Shown here piece after piece: positions 51,357-59,249 of a stretch of DNA of 64,000 bases. The stretch lies in NCBI RefSeq assembly GCF_004358445.1, contig NZ_CP037951.1, positions 3,752,001 through 3,816,000 on the forward strand, given 5' to 3'. This stretch comes from Parashewanella tropica (GTDB lineage Bacteria; Pseudomonadota; Gammaproteobacteria; Enterobacterales; Shewanellaceae). Within the stretch, counting starts at the first letter, position 1. The number at the start of each line of letters is the position of its first letter. Under the pieces are notes generated by a model. It was not told where the DNA came from. It saw nothing but the letters and a program-made list of their open reading frames with translations, and searched no databases. The position numbers were made by a program, and so were the translations under genes.

Positions 51357-52087
51357 TGAAGTCCTTTATCAATCTATCATTATGTTAATTATAATCTTTT
51401 ACTTATGATAACATTTATTTGCACAGTGGTTGAAATGCAACCACTTCCAAAATTAACAATGAGTTAGAACAGCCTATCGACGGTGACACAAACTTCTTAG
51501 CTTAAAGACTTCGGCTTTAAATTGTGGCTTAAAGGTTTTGATTGAAAATTTAGGTTGTACTACACAATAAATAGAGCTAAAGCACTAAGTGACTATGGGG
51601 CAAAAGAGTGATAGAGCTTTTGTGAGGATAATTAACTTTTGTCCATATTTCTCGCAATTAATGCCTCTCAAATTATTTTCAGTTGCAGTTTCATACATTA
51701 ACTAAAGTTCATTAATTTTTATTTAAAGTAATTTTTAGCTTTGTCTTTTATTTCAATTTGTTACTAGATTCTTTGTTGTTGCTTTGTGGGTTTCGAAACC
51801 CTTGTTGCTTGTGGATAACTAGGTGTAACAACAGGTTTCGAAACATAGTAGCTGTAAAAGTATCAGTAAAAGTAACAGTAGCAGTACCAGTATTCTTGTC
51901 CAACACCTTCGAGTTGGACGCTTGCGCTCAGGTAACCCCCGTCTTTTTGTTATTTTTCTTTTTTTGGCTGTAGTCCTAATCCGATATGTCGAGAAAGATG
52001 TAATTTTTTATCATCTTGCCGATCTTCTCATGGGACTTTTTTGCGGATATGGTTATTACATCTGAATCATTATGCGGGGTGTTCACA
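51357..52087. other. 731-bp non-coding region with origin-like features
   Basis: No convincing gene lies here. It contains an AT-rich tract (about 51650-51760), a perfect 14-base palindrome GGGTTTCGAAACCC (51788-51801) and a second core GTTTCGAAAC (51835-51844). A consensus DnaA box TGTGGATAA (51810-51818) and eight GTA triplets spaced exactly six bases apart (about 51848-51893) are also present. These are parts expected of a replication origin or a recombination-control region. The left part should hold the promoter of the AraC-type gene. Confidence 0.5.
51974..51986 (+). repeat. TCCTAATCCGATA direct repeat, copy 1
   Basis: An exact 13-base copy of this motif recurs at 52300-52312. Each copy lies upstream of one of the two small DNA-binding-protein genes, 102 and 41 bases from their starts, suggesting shared promoter or operator sites. 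Confidence 0.5.
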
Positions 52088-52291
52088 ATGGAAAAATTGC
52101 TATCCTCAGGTGAAGCTGCTCAGCTATTGGGCGTCAGTAAAAATACGTTATGCACTTGGCGTTCAACTGGTCGACACCAAATTAAGTATTTGAAAATTGG
52201 TCGGCTTGTGAAGTATCGGGCTGCTGATTTACAACAATTCATCAATCAAATGCCGATATCAAAGCCTCCTATCAACTCAGTAGGGAAATAA
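52088..52291 (+). CDS. Excisionase-family helix-turn-helix protein
   Basis: A 67-residue protein starting MEKLLSSGEAAQLLGVSKNT, a MerR/excisionase-type winged helix (HTH_17), then RHQIKYLKIGRLVKYRAADL. It starts at ATG 52088, with GGGGTG upstream. Proteins of this kind act as recombination directionality factors or small regulators. Its place near the end opposite to the integrase, within 2.7 kb of attR, suits excision control; this is inferred. Confidence 0.75.
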   Translation: MEKLLSSGEAAQLLGVSKNTLCTWRSTGRHQIKYLKIGRLVKYRAADLQQFINQMPISKPPINSVGK

Positions 52292-52299
52292 TTGTCATT

Positions 52300-52312
52300 A
52301 TCCTAATCCGAT
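52300..52312 (+). repeat. TCCTAATCCGATA direct repeat, copy 2
   Basis: This is an exact match to 51974-51986, 41 bases upstream of the AlpA-like gene start. Confidence 0.5.
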
Positions 52313-52352
52313 AGATAAACGAAACTCAGTAGCATTCATTTAAGGAGGCTAT

Positions 52353-52589
52353 ATGTTTAAAGTACCACATTTTGAAGCACCTACGGCAGCTCAACGTGCA
52401 GAAATACTGGATAATTACGGGCTTACTGAACGGCTTATAAGAGAGGCTGAACGCCAAAAAATTACAACGGTTTCTCGTGCAACTTGGTGGCGCTTAGAGC
52501 AACAAAATAAAACACCTGAAAAAAAGCATCTTGGCACTGCTGTGGCTTGGTTGCTGTCTGATTTGCTGATTTGGCTTCATCAAATTTGA
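52353..52589 (+). CDS. AlpA-like small DNA-binding protein
   Basis: A 78-residue protein whose second half (VSRATWWRLEQQNKTPEKKH, then LGTAVAWLLSDLLIWLHQ) matches the AlpA pattern of an HTH followed by a G-x-x-V-x-W-L-x-x-x-x-x-W-L tail. AlpA activates the integrase/excision system of P4-like islands in E. coli. It follows the excisionase-like gene by 61 bases, with AGGAGG just upstream. Either of the two could be the directionality factor. Confidence 0.7.
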   Translation: MFKVPHFEAPTAAQRAEILDNYGLTERLIREAERQKITTVSRATWWRLEQQNKTPEKKHLGTAVAWLLSDLLIWLHQI

Positions 52590-52617
52590 TATTTGGTTGC
52601 CTATTTGATGGTTTAAC

Positions 52618-53547
52618 TTATAACCATGACCCTAATGCTGTATTGAGCTTATTTAATTGCTCTTGATGTTTCTCAGAGTTTCTTTTTTTCAGTCCAATTA
52701 GGTTTAGCAGTTTCCACTTAACTGCAGGTAAGTGTTGTATTTCTGGTTCATCAAATAATTCCCACTTAGGCTCACCCAGCTTGAATGAGAGCAAGAAATC
52801 TCGATCTGTCTCTGTGAAGTTGACTTTCAACGCTGCAAGCATTTTAGTTCTGGTTACTTTTAACTCTTCGATGGTTATTGCATCAACCGTCATACCTGAG
52901 AATTCTTTATCATAAACGTCTTTGATGTCTTTCCAGTTCGGTGCCATGACTTCATTGATAGGTCTTGGATGTCCAAGCACATAAGTTAAAAAGCCAACAA
53001 AAGTACCTCTTGATATACCTTCATTTTTTAGCAGCAAATTCACATCATAAAGATCCCTTGGGTGTTGCCTGTCCATAGCAGCGCAAAGTTTACCACCGTA
53101 TAAATCAGCAAGGCTAACGACTGCAATTTCAGCATAACCAAATTCATCTTCAACTAACTCTGAAACAGGCATTACTTTTGGTTGATGTAATGTCCCTCTT
53201 GCAACGGGTGACACCTCAATTTTGATCTGTGCTTGATTACCATTCACAATAATCCTTAATTCATCAGCACGGTTATCTTGCAAAGTTGCTGTTAAATCTC
53301 GTACTTCATTAATGGTTGTTGTGATCCTAGAAAGAGCATTTTTAGCGTTCGATAATGCCACATCTCTTGGTTCAAGCGGTAAGTAGGACAAATCGATATC
53401 TACAGATAATCGAGGGAAATCTCTAACAAAGAGATTTATCGCAGTTCCTCCCTTGAGCGCAAAAATAGATTCTTTTGCAACAACAGGTAGAACTCTCATG
53501 AGCAGTGTAACTTGTCGATAATAAACAGATTGCTTATCCATTCTCAC
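52618..53547 (-). CDS. abiEii: AbiEii-type nucleotidyltransferase toxin
   Basis: The 309-residue protein has the AbiEii motif set: KGGTAINLFV (about 28-37, GGTA-type nucleotide loop), RLSVDIDLSYL (about 42-52, the DxD metal site) and a later basic stretch near LADLYGGKLCAAMDR. AbiEii toxins transfer nucleotides to tRNA or other targets, causing growth arrest that stops phage and stabilises the element. It follows the antitoxin with a 14-base overlap. The pair is intact. Confidence 0.9.
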   Translation of the reverse strand: MRMDKQSVYYRQVTLLMRVLPVVAKESIFALKGGTAINLFVRDFPRLSVDIDLSYLPLEPRDVALSNAKNALSRITTTINEVRDLTATLQDNRADELRIIVNGNQAQIKIEVSPVARGTLHQPKVMPVSELVEDEFGYAEIAVVSLADLYGGKLCAAMDRQHPRDLYDVNLLLKNEGISRGTFVGFLTYVLGHPRPINEVMAPNWKDIKDVYDKEFSGMTVDAITIEELKVTRTKMLAALKVNFTETDRDFLLSFKLGEPKWELFDEPEIQHLPAVKWKLLNLIGLKKRNSEKHQEQLNKLNTALGSWL

Positions 53548-54316
53548 CTCGATGGAATAATGTTTCTGGTACCGTTATTTGATAGTGTTCATCAAACTTC
53601 CCTTTTGCTACGACCTGACGCTTCCCTGTGCCTAAATTGATCTTTGATTCATTTAACCGAACAGCCCACTGATGGGCGTAGTAATGGCTCAAATACAAAA
53701 ATATTCGATTGGTTTGAACAGCATTGCTTCGCTCTAGTAATGATTGAACTTTCCGTGGACTTAGATTGGTTAGACCTTGAAATAATTCTGCGGCATGCTG
53801 AAAGGTTATATGCTTCCCTATTGCCTCTACGACTTCATAGGCAGCAAGCTCAGTATTGCTGGCATTCAAGTCCACACCATTAACTGTCACTTTGATAAAA
53901 TCTCTCTCTGAGAGTTCCATTAGTTTACTGTTAGTGCAGTAGAGCCAAGTTTGATTAGGGTATTGTGCAAGCCATTTAGGTACTGAACTTTTAGAAGCAC
54001 CGCCTAACCATATTTTCTGTTCACTGAGTTGTAGATAGTGACTCAACCCCTGATAGTTCAAGCTCGATAATCCAGCAAGATGCACATGAACATTTGTCTG
54101 CTTTTGCAACGCCTGTAAAGCATTAGTCCATTCAGGTAACTGATCAGGGTTACTCAAGGGTCTAAAGTACACCCCTGAACTGATTTTTTTCAGCCAACCG
54201 CTCGCCACATAGCGTTGTGTCAGAGAGTGATTGATCCCATTCTGAGTGAGCCACATTTGAAGAACAACACTACCGGGGATGGTATTTTGTATTAGCCAGT
54301 TTATTTTTGATGACAT
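53534..54316 (-). CDS. abiEi: AbiEi-type antitoxin/repressor
   Basis: A 260-residue AbiEi protein with an N-terminal winged helix (residues about 20-60, INHSLTQRYVASGWLKKISS, then GVYFRP) and a C-terminal antitoxin domain containing DLNASNTELAAYEVVEAIG. AbiEi antitoxins bind inverted repeats in their own promoter and counter the toxin without contacting it (type IV). Inverted AATACT/AGTATT pairs just upstream (54320-54407) are the likely operators. Confidence 0.87.
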   Translation of the reverse strand: MSSKINWLIQNTIPGSVVLQMWLTQNGINHSLTQRYVASGWLKKISSGVYFRPLSNPDQLPEWTNALQALQKQTNVHVHLAGLSSLNYQGLSHYLQLSEQKIWLGGASKSSVPKWLAQYPNQTWLYCTNSKLMELSERDFIKVTVNGVDLNASNTELAAYEVVEAIGKHITFQHAAELFQGLTNLSPRKVQSLLERSNAVQTNRIFLYLSHYYAHQWAVRLNESKINLGTGKRQVVAKGKFDEHYQITVPETLFHRGENG

Positions 54317-54319
54317 ATT

Positions 54320-54407
54320 AATACTTTTAGTATTGTTTTAAGCAAAATTTTAAACTTAGGTTTAAAATAGTGTAGATCTTAATACTAATAGTGTAAAGAT
54401 AAGTATT
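54320..54407. promoter_or_regulatory. abiE promoter with inverted AATACT/AGTATT repeats
   Basis: AATACT-TTT-AGTATT (54320-54334) begins four bases upstream of the abiEi start. AATACT (54381-54386) and AGTATT (54402-54407) form a second wider pair. Known AbiEi proteins bind two inverted repeats for negative autoregulation, so these fit that role. Confidence 0.55.
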
Positions 54408-54580
54408 TTTTTAAACTTTAATTGAATTATGAGTATTGAAATGTCGAAGTAATCGCATTTTATCGACACATTGGAAATCCATGTCGATGACATAGACATT
54501 ACTCATCGATGAGAATAAACTGACCATTAATTCAGAATTCGCAGTAAATCGATCTCAATCTTACATCTGCCACGTTTTTG
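54408..54580. other. Gene-free segment before attR
   Basis: This AT-rich stretch between the abiE promoter and the right-end arm sites contains a short imperfect repeat of ATGTCGA (about 54439-54445, 54481-54487). I see no gene here. Confidence 0.35.
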
Positions 54581-54587
54581 ATCATTG

Positions 54588-54613
54588 GTGACAGAAAAGG
54601 TGACAGATCAATA
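54588..54613. repeat. Integrase arm-type sites, right end
   Basis: A tandem pair of GGTGACAGA units (TGGTGACAGAAAAGGTGACA, 54588-54607) matches the pair at 2788-2811 just inside the left end, 68 bases inside the right yicC repeat. The symmetry supports these two points as the element ends. Confidence 0.6.
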
Positions 54614-54677
54614 AACTCAGCTCTTTCACTCAGATATTTTTCTCTTAATATATAACAAGTTAACATTTTCACTCGAC

Positions 54678-54701
54678 GAGCAGATCCAGAACGTGGAGTA
54701 G
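54678..54701 (+). pseudogene. attR: displaced yicC 3' end remnant
   Basis: GAG CAG ATC CAG AAC GTG GAG TAG encodes EQIQNVE-stop, the same last residues as intact yicC at 2659-2682 but with different synonymous third bases and a different stop. The nucleotide repeat proper is 54681-54700. A yicC-like terminator follows at once. This is the original chromosomal yicC end cut off by insertion, or a relic of an earlier host. Confidence 0.8.
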
Positions 54702-54726
54702 GTAACATATACCTCCACATTTGATA

Positions 54727-54756
54727 AAAAGCCGCTGATTTAAAGCGGTTTTTTAT
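54727..54756 (+). terminator. Second yicC-type terminator at the right end
   Basis: AAAAGCCGCT (54727-54736) pairs with AGCGGTTTTT (54744-54753), followed by T. The core stem is the same as that after intact yicC, supporting this as the original downstream flank of yicC. Confidence 0.75.
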
Positions 54757-55038
54757 ACCCAAAAGATTTAAAAAACATACCGACAAAGTCCATTGTTTTA
54801 TCATAATAAGCCATTTATTACTGGAACAATTTTTTATATACCCGCCGTCCTTAACTCACTAAATAAACTCACTGTTAGCTGCACCTCTAACATTAAATTA
54901 AATTAATAATAAATTAAGTAAATTCAAGGAATTAATTTAATACCACACCGTCATAGAGTGAAGTGGAAAATCATAATCACTCCACCACGAAGATATTGCT
55001 TTATCAAATGTTCCCTAAATTAAATAGGCACTAAAAAA
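54757..55038. other. Leader region of the citrate synthase-like operon
   Basis: An AT-rich 282-bp stretch with no gene. It should hold the promoter of the rightward operon, but no strong -35/-10 pair stands out. The ribosome site of the first gene is weak (AGG twelve bases upstream). Confidence 0.35.
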
Positions 55039-56520
55039 ATGAAAGAATACATTCAGAAAAAACATGACATTTATCATGACCCAAAAGAATTTTTTTGGAA
55101 GAATAGATTCGCCTACCTAATCTATGATTTAGATAAACACTTCACCAAATTACCCCAGCAAGAAAAAGAATTAGCACTCGCAACAAAAGCAAAAATCATA
55201 TCCGCGTTCAACAGTAACGCTTCCTTGAATTTATTTCGAATTAAATTAGAAAAAATCTTCAGTCAAGTTACCACTCTGTTAACTCAATCGAATAATCACT
55301 CTTTAAAAGAGCACATTGATAGCTTGTTTAATACATTACAGGACAGTTTATTGAAAATTGAAAATAATGTTATTCCTGACTCATATTTTACGCCTTTGAA
55401 CTCCCATTCAAACATTCACATTGAAAATGGAAACATTAAAATTTCCAACAAAGACTTATCAATATTTTCACAAAATGAAGATTACTTCGAAGCGATTATT
55501 GATTTATTCATTGGATTTGATTGTAGTTGTAAAAATATAATTGAAGACTCTTTTGTTGAAGGTTTTAAATTAAACGAAGAAGAAATAAAAATTGTTGATA
55601 ACGCTAAAAATACACAAATGGATATTGTGTCTCTTTTGAACCATCAACTTTTACAACAGCAAGTAAGCAGAAAATTTAAGAGTATATTGCAGTATGAATA
55701 CATTCCTTCCGCTCCTAACAGCATCAATCATCAACGGCGAGTTGAAGCTTTAAAAGAAGCGATGTTTCTATTTGGAAAAATTCTCTCAACCGTTGCCTTA
55801 TTTTATAATGAATCCAAAACATACAAATATACGGAAGACTTCACATCCATTGACCCCATTGAAATGTTTTTCCAAGCAGCTGGAAGAGAGATAAGTAAAG
55901 ATCAAATTTCAGCATTAAGGAAATGTGCTTTAGCACATGTTAGCCATGGTTTGAATTCAGCTGAATTTGTTTGCTTAATCTCAAGTTCTGTAAGAACGAC
56001 TTTTCCTAGAGCTCTAATTGCAGGCTTAAATGTTGGTAGCGGAATGTTACATGGTGGTGCGATTGAGGCGTGTATGAGGCAAACCACTTCATTCCTTAAC
56101 AGCGATCAGCTCCCAGAAAAATATGTGCAAGAGTTAATTAATGCTAACCAATTAATTTATGGTTTCGGACATCGTATCCACAAAATAACGGCGGAAACCC
56201 CACCAGAGATAATTGCCAGCGATCCCCGAGTTCATATTTATTTTGATGCATGTAGGCAAGCTTTTCCAAACAAGGCGGATGTGATTGAAAAATTATACCT
56301 CTACGCTCGTGAAGCAAGAAAGCAGAACCCAACATTAGGAGCAAATACCGATTTTGCGGCTTCAGTACTCTTTCATTGTCTTGAGTTCCCGCCGGAAGTC
56401 GCAAGAGGCTTTTTTACTGTATTTAGAACCCCTGGAGCATGCTCACAAATCATTAATGAGCTGTCCGTTAAAGGTAATTCTAGAAGACCTCCATTCGCAC
56501 ATGTAATTCCTTATATTTAA
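55039..56520 (+). CDS. Citrate synthase-family protein, atypical
   Basis: The C-terminal half (from about residue 290) is a citrate synthase fold with the catalytic residues in place: H338 in MLHGGA, H378 in GFGHRIHK and D438 in NTDFAAS. The enzyme should join an acyl-CoA or equivalent to a 2-oxo acid. The N-terminal half (about 1-230) is helical, low in recognisable motifs and unlike GltA or PrpC. It is first in an operon with an AMP-forming ligase (13 bases on) and an exporter, so a secondary-metabolite role such as alkyl-citrate or related acid synthesis is more likely than the TCA cycle. Confidence 0.75.
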   Translation: MKEYIQKKHDIYHDPKEFFWKNRFAYLIYDLDKHFTKLPQQEKELALATKAKIISAFNSNASLNLFRIKLEKIFSQVTTLLTQSNNHSLKEHIDSLFNTLQDSLLKIENNVIPDSYFTPLNSHSNIHIENGNIKISNKDLSIFSQNEDYFEAIIDLFIGFDCSCKNIIEDSFVEGFKLNEEEIKIVDNAKNTQMDIVSLLNHQLLQQQVSRKFKSILQYEYIPSAPNSINHQRRVEALKEAMFLFGKILSTVALFYNESKTYKYTEDFTSIDPIEMFFQAAGREISKDQISALRKCALAHVSHGLNSAEFVCLISSSVRTTFPRALIAGLNVGSGMLHGGAIEACMRQTTSFLNSDQLPEKYVQELINANQLIYGFGHRIHKITAETPPEIIASDPRVHIYFDACRQAFPNKADVIEKLYLYAREARKQNPTLGANTDFAASVLFHCLEFPPEVARGFFTVFRTPGACSQIINELSVKGNSRRPPFAHVIPYI

Positions 56521-56533
56521 TTGGAAACTGACT

Positions 56534-58036
56534 ATGAATGTAGAATCACTCATCGCTCCAAACTGCTTAAACAAGCAAGATTGCATTGCACTGATGCATA
56601 AAGATAAATCATACAGTTATCAATTCACCATTGATAAGATAAAATCTTTATCTGCTGGGCTTCAGCTTAATTTCGAAATAAATGAGCCTCTCATTATATG
56701 TCTTCCTAATGATCCCGAGTTTGTTTTCTTTCTCTATGCCTGTATCAACACTGGAGTATTAGCCATACCAGTTGCACATACAGTGACAAATGATGAATTT
56801 TCTCGCTTGATAAAAACAACTCGAGCAACAAACATTATCGTTTCTGATGAAAAAGCTAAGAGTATGGATTCTCAAACATTAGAGGCTTTTGAAAAAGTAT
56901 TCATTAGTGTTGAAGAAGGTCACGAAAAACAGGAAAGATATAGCACTACCGCTTTTCTTTACATGTCTCCCGATCTCTTCAATGAAGTCAATGTTGACCT
57001 AGAAAAAACGGCCATCATCACTTCAACAACAGGTTCAACAGGGACTCCCAAATGCGTAGAAATCCCTTACAAAAATATTTTTAAACCCATTTCGAGCTCA
57101 TTTCCTATTAACCAATCTTCTATTACCATTTTAGATAATCCTTTGCAATTTTCTGGTTCGATTAATTTACTGTTTAACTTTTTTTATTTCGGAGCTCAAA
57201 TTGTATTAAGTGTTGGTATGGGCATTAATAACTTGGCTTCCGATCTTCTTCACTATAAAGCAACACACTTAAAAGCCAGCCCTTATATTTTTAATGAATT
57301 ACTTCATCTTCCTGACAGGGTTCTTAAGCAAATTAAGCCACAATTACAACTATGTATTGCTATCGGCGCCAACACTCCCGCAGAAATAAAACATAATTTT
57401 CGTAAAAAATTTGGTATACCTTTGCTTTCAATTTATGGTCAAACTGAAACTGGTCCATGCATCCTCAACGCTGCACAAAAACAAGATAAACTAGGAGCTT
57501 TGGGAGAAGCAGTAAATGGGACACAAATTAAGTTAATAACTTCAAGTGGACAGCAGGCTGCAATTAATGAAATTGGGGAAATTTATTGTAAAACCGAAAG
57601 GATGATGAATGGTTATTTCAATGATAGCATTAACACTGAAAATGCATTTGTAGATGGATGGTATAAATCTGGAGATCTAGCTTACCAAGACGAAGACGGA
57701 TTTTATTGGTTTACAGGTAGAAAGAAAAACATCATTGTTTCTGAAATTGGGCAAAATATCATCCCAGAAGAAGTAGAAAATGCATTAACTGATCACCCTG
57801 CAATAAAAGCGGCGGCGGTTATCGGCATAACTTCAGATAACCATTGGGAAAAAGTCGTTGCCTTCATTGTCCTTAATACCCCAAATACGCTCTCTAAAAC
57901 AGAAGTCATTGATTATTTGAAATCAAAAATAAGCTTTTTTAAGCTACCTGAGGAGATATGCTTTACTGCTGAATTTCCACTAACCTCAACGGGAAAAATA
58001 GATAAAGTAAAACTCAAAAAAACGCTTTCGGCTTAA
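56534..58036 (+). CDS. AMP-forming acyl/aryl ligase
   Basis: A 500-residue member of the ANL superfamily that activates a carboxylic acid with ATP. Visible motifs are the P-loop TSTTGSTGTPK (about 161-171), YGQTETGP (about 301-308) and the hinge region KSGDLAYQDEDGFYWFTGRK. The catalytic lysine lies in STGKIDKVK near the end. FAAL-type central motifs are absent, so CoA may be the acceptor. It is second in the operon and may make the acyl-CoA used by the citrate synthase-like enzyme. Confidence 0.85.
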   Translation: MNVESLIAPNCLNKQDCIALMHKDKSYSYQFTIDKIKSLSAGLQLNFEINEPLIICLPNDPEFVFFLYACINTGVLAIPVAHTVTNDEFSRLIKTTRATNIIVSDEKAKSMDSQTLEAFEKVFISVEEGHEKQERYSTTAFLYMSPDLFNEVNVDLEKTAIITSTTGSTGTPKCVEIPYKNIFKPISSSFPINQSSITILDNPLQFSGSINLLFNFFYFGAQIVLSVGMGINNLASDLLHYKATHLKASPYIFNELLHLPDRVLKQIKPQLQLCIAIGANTPAEIKHNFRKKFGIPLLSIYGQTETGPCILNAAQKQDKLGALGEAVNGTQIKLITSSGQQAAINEIGEIYCKTERMMNGYFNDSINTENAFVDGWYKSGDLAYQDEDGFYWFTGRKKNIIVSEIGQNIIPEEVENALTDHPAIKAAAVIGITSDNHWEKVVAFIVLNTPNTLSKTEVIDYLKSKISFFKLPEEICFTAEFPLTSTGKIDKVKLKKTLSA

Positions 58037-58041
58037 TCATT

Positions 58042-59238
58042 TTGGGTAATAATCTTTCTCAAAAGCTCACTAGTAAAGAAAGAAAGCAGATATTAATAAC
58101 CCTTCTGCTGGTTATCTGTGGACCTTTAGGTCTATCAATACACCTTCCATCTTTACCGGCGATAATGAATTTTTTACATACTGATCAGCAGAGTATTCAG
58201 CAATCTTCAACCATCTTTCTATTGGGTTCAGCGATTAGTATTCTTTTTTATGGTCCCATTTCAGATCACGTAGGAAGAAAACCTGTCATCATCTTCGGCG
58301 TTTTCGTTGCTTCAATGAGTAACTTTTTATCGACGACCACCTGCTCTATTTCAAGCTTTCTTTTATTTAGATTTGCACAAGGCATAGGTTGTGGTGCCTG
58401 TGTAGGTATGGGCCGGATCATTGCAGCCGATATTATGCCTAAAGAAAAACTGGCGGCTACTGGGATCTACTTTAGTACGTTACTGAGTCTTTCAACAATA
58501 TTGGCGCCTATTATTGGCAGTTATATGCAAACAACCTATGGTTGGCAGTCTAACTTTTTCCTCTTGGGCTTAATTTTATTGATGACATTGGTTGTCATTA
58601 TCTTTGTTTTTGAAGAAACAAATACCCACATCATTAAAGAGAATGTAAGCTTTAACTTCTTAAACGTTTATCAATCTCTTTTAAAACAGAAGACATTTAT
58701 AGGGTGCTGCTTACTTACGGGGATTGCCCGTTCTGTGAATATTGTATATATCACATTGAGTGCGTTCATATTTCAAAATGAATTTCACTTTTCGGCTCTA
58801 GAATTTGGTTGGTTGACAGCGTCTGTAGGCATAATCAGTTTAATTGCACGGCTTGTATTAGCAAAACTGATCGCGTTATTCAGTTTACATAAAGCACTTG
58901 AATTTGGATCTCAACTCCTCATTATCAGTGGCGGAGTGACACTTGCATTGTTAATTTTCGACAGGCAAAGCCTTTATAGTATTTTAGGCGCTTCAGTTAC
59001 GGCTATGTCAGGGGCGATATTTATCGGTGGAATAACATTAGTATTAGCACTCAGCCCTCAAAAACATCATCGTGGCTCAGCAGGTGCCTTGTTTGGTTCA
59101 TTGCAAATGTTGATATCCTCTATTCTTGCTAGTGTTGCACTTAGCTTTAAATTTTCTGGTTCTTCAGTTTTAGGACTTTTCTATTTTTTAACAGGGATAT
59201 TATCTTTGTATCTTTTTTACAAGTGCATAAGACAATAG
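58042..59238 (+). CDS. MFS exporter, Bcr/CflA type
   Basis: A 398-residue inner-membrane transporter with twelve predicted segments and the motif-A loop GPISDHVGRKPVI (about 71-83). The antiporter-type motif is near LAPIIGSYMQ. Bcr/CflA proteins export drugs and also small metabolites such as siderophores. The apparent start is TTG at 58042, five bases after the ligase stop, with no clear ribosome site. The next ATG would remove the first membrane helix, so coupling to the upstream gene is likely. Confidence 0.85.
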   Translation: MGNNLSQKLTSKERKQILITLLLVICGPLGLSIHLPSLPAIMNFLHTDQQSIQQSSTIFLLGSAISILFYGPISDHVGRKPVIIFGVFVASMSNFLSTTTCSISSFLLFRFAQGIGCGACVGMGRIIAADIMPKEKLAATGIYFSTLLSLSTILAPIIGSYMQTTYGWQSNFFLLGLILLMTLVVIIFVFEETNTHIIKENVSFNFLNVYQSLLKQKTFIGCCLLTGIARSVNIVYITLSAFIFQNEFHFSALEFGWLTASVGIISLIARLVLAKLIALFSLHKALEFGSQLLIISGGVTLALLIFDRQSLYSILGASVTAMSGAIFIGGITLVLALSPQKHHRGSAGALFGSLQMLISSILASVALSFKFSGSSVLGLFYFLTGILSLYLFYKCIRQ

Positions 59239-59249
59239 CCAATTGTAAC

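Larger units (their letters stand above)
2662..54700. mobile_element. Integrative and conjugative element of about 52 kb inserted in yicC
   Basis: The limits are set by the duplicated yicC 3' end at each side. Between them lie an integrase next to the left end, excisionase-like genes near the right end, a MobC/relaxase pair, a VirB2-VirB11/VirD4 secretion system, ArdC, and an AbiE system. Cargo comprises metal efflux, an acyl-AMP ligase/ACP/MMPL cluster and small gene cassettes. All parts needed for excision, mobilisation and mating-pair formation are present except a VirB1-type transglycosylase. It could also be a composite of two nested elements, since only one pair of ends is visible. Confidence 0.8.

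Noticed and set aside
51758-51973. 71-codon frame with alternating valines
   Set aside because: The valine pattern is produced by GTA triplets repeated every six bases inside an origin-like region; there is no ribosome site or family resemblance.
52618-54316. Restriction-modification or CBASS-type defence pair
   Set aside because: The motifs are those of AbiEi and AbiEii; no methyltransferase, nuclease or cyclase-effector pairing is seen.
54532-54804. 90-codon minus-strand frame across the right end
   Set aside because: It runs through the arm sites, the yicC remnant and its terminator, which explain the sequence; the peptide resembles no family and has no ribosome site.
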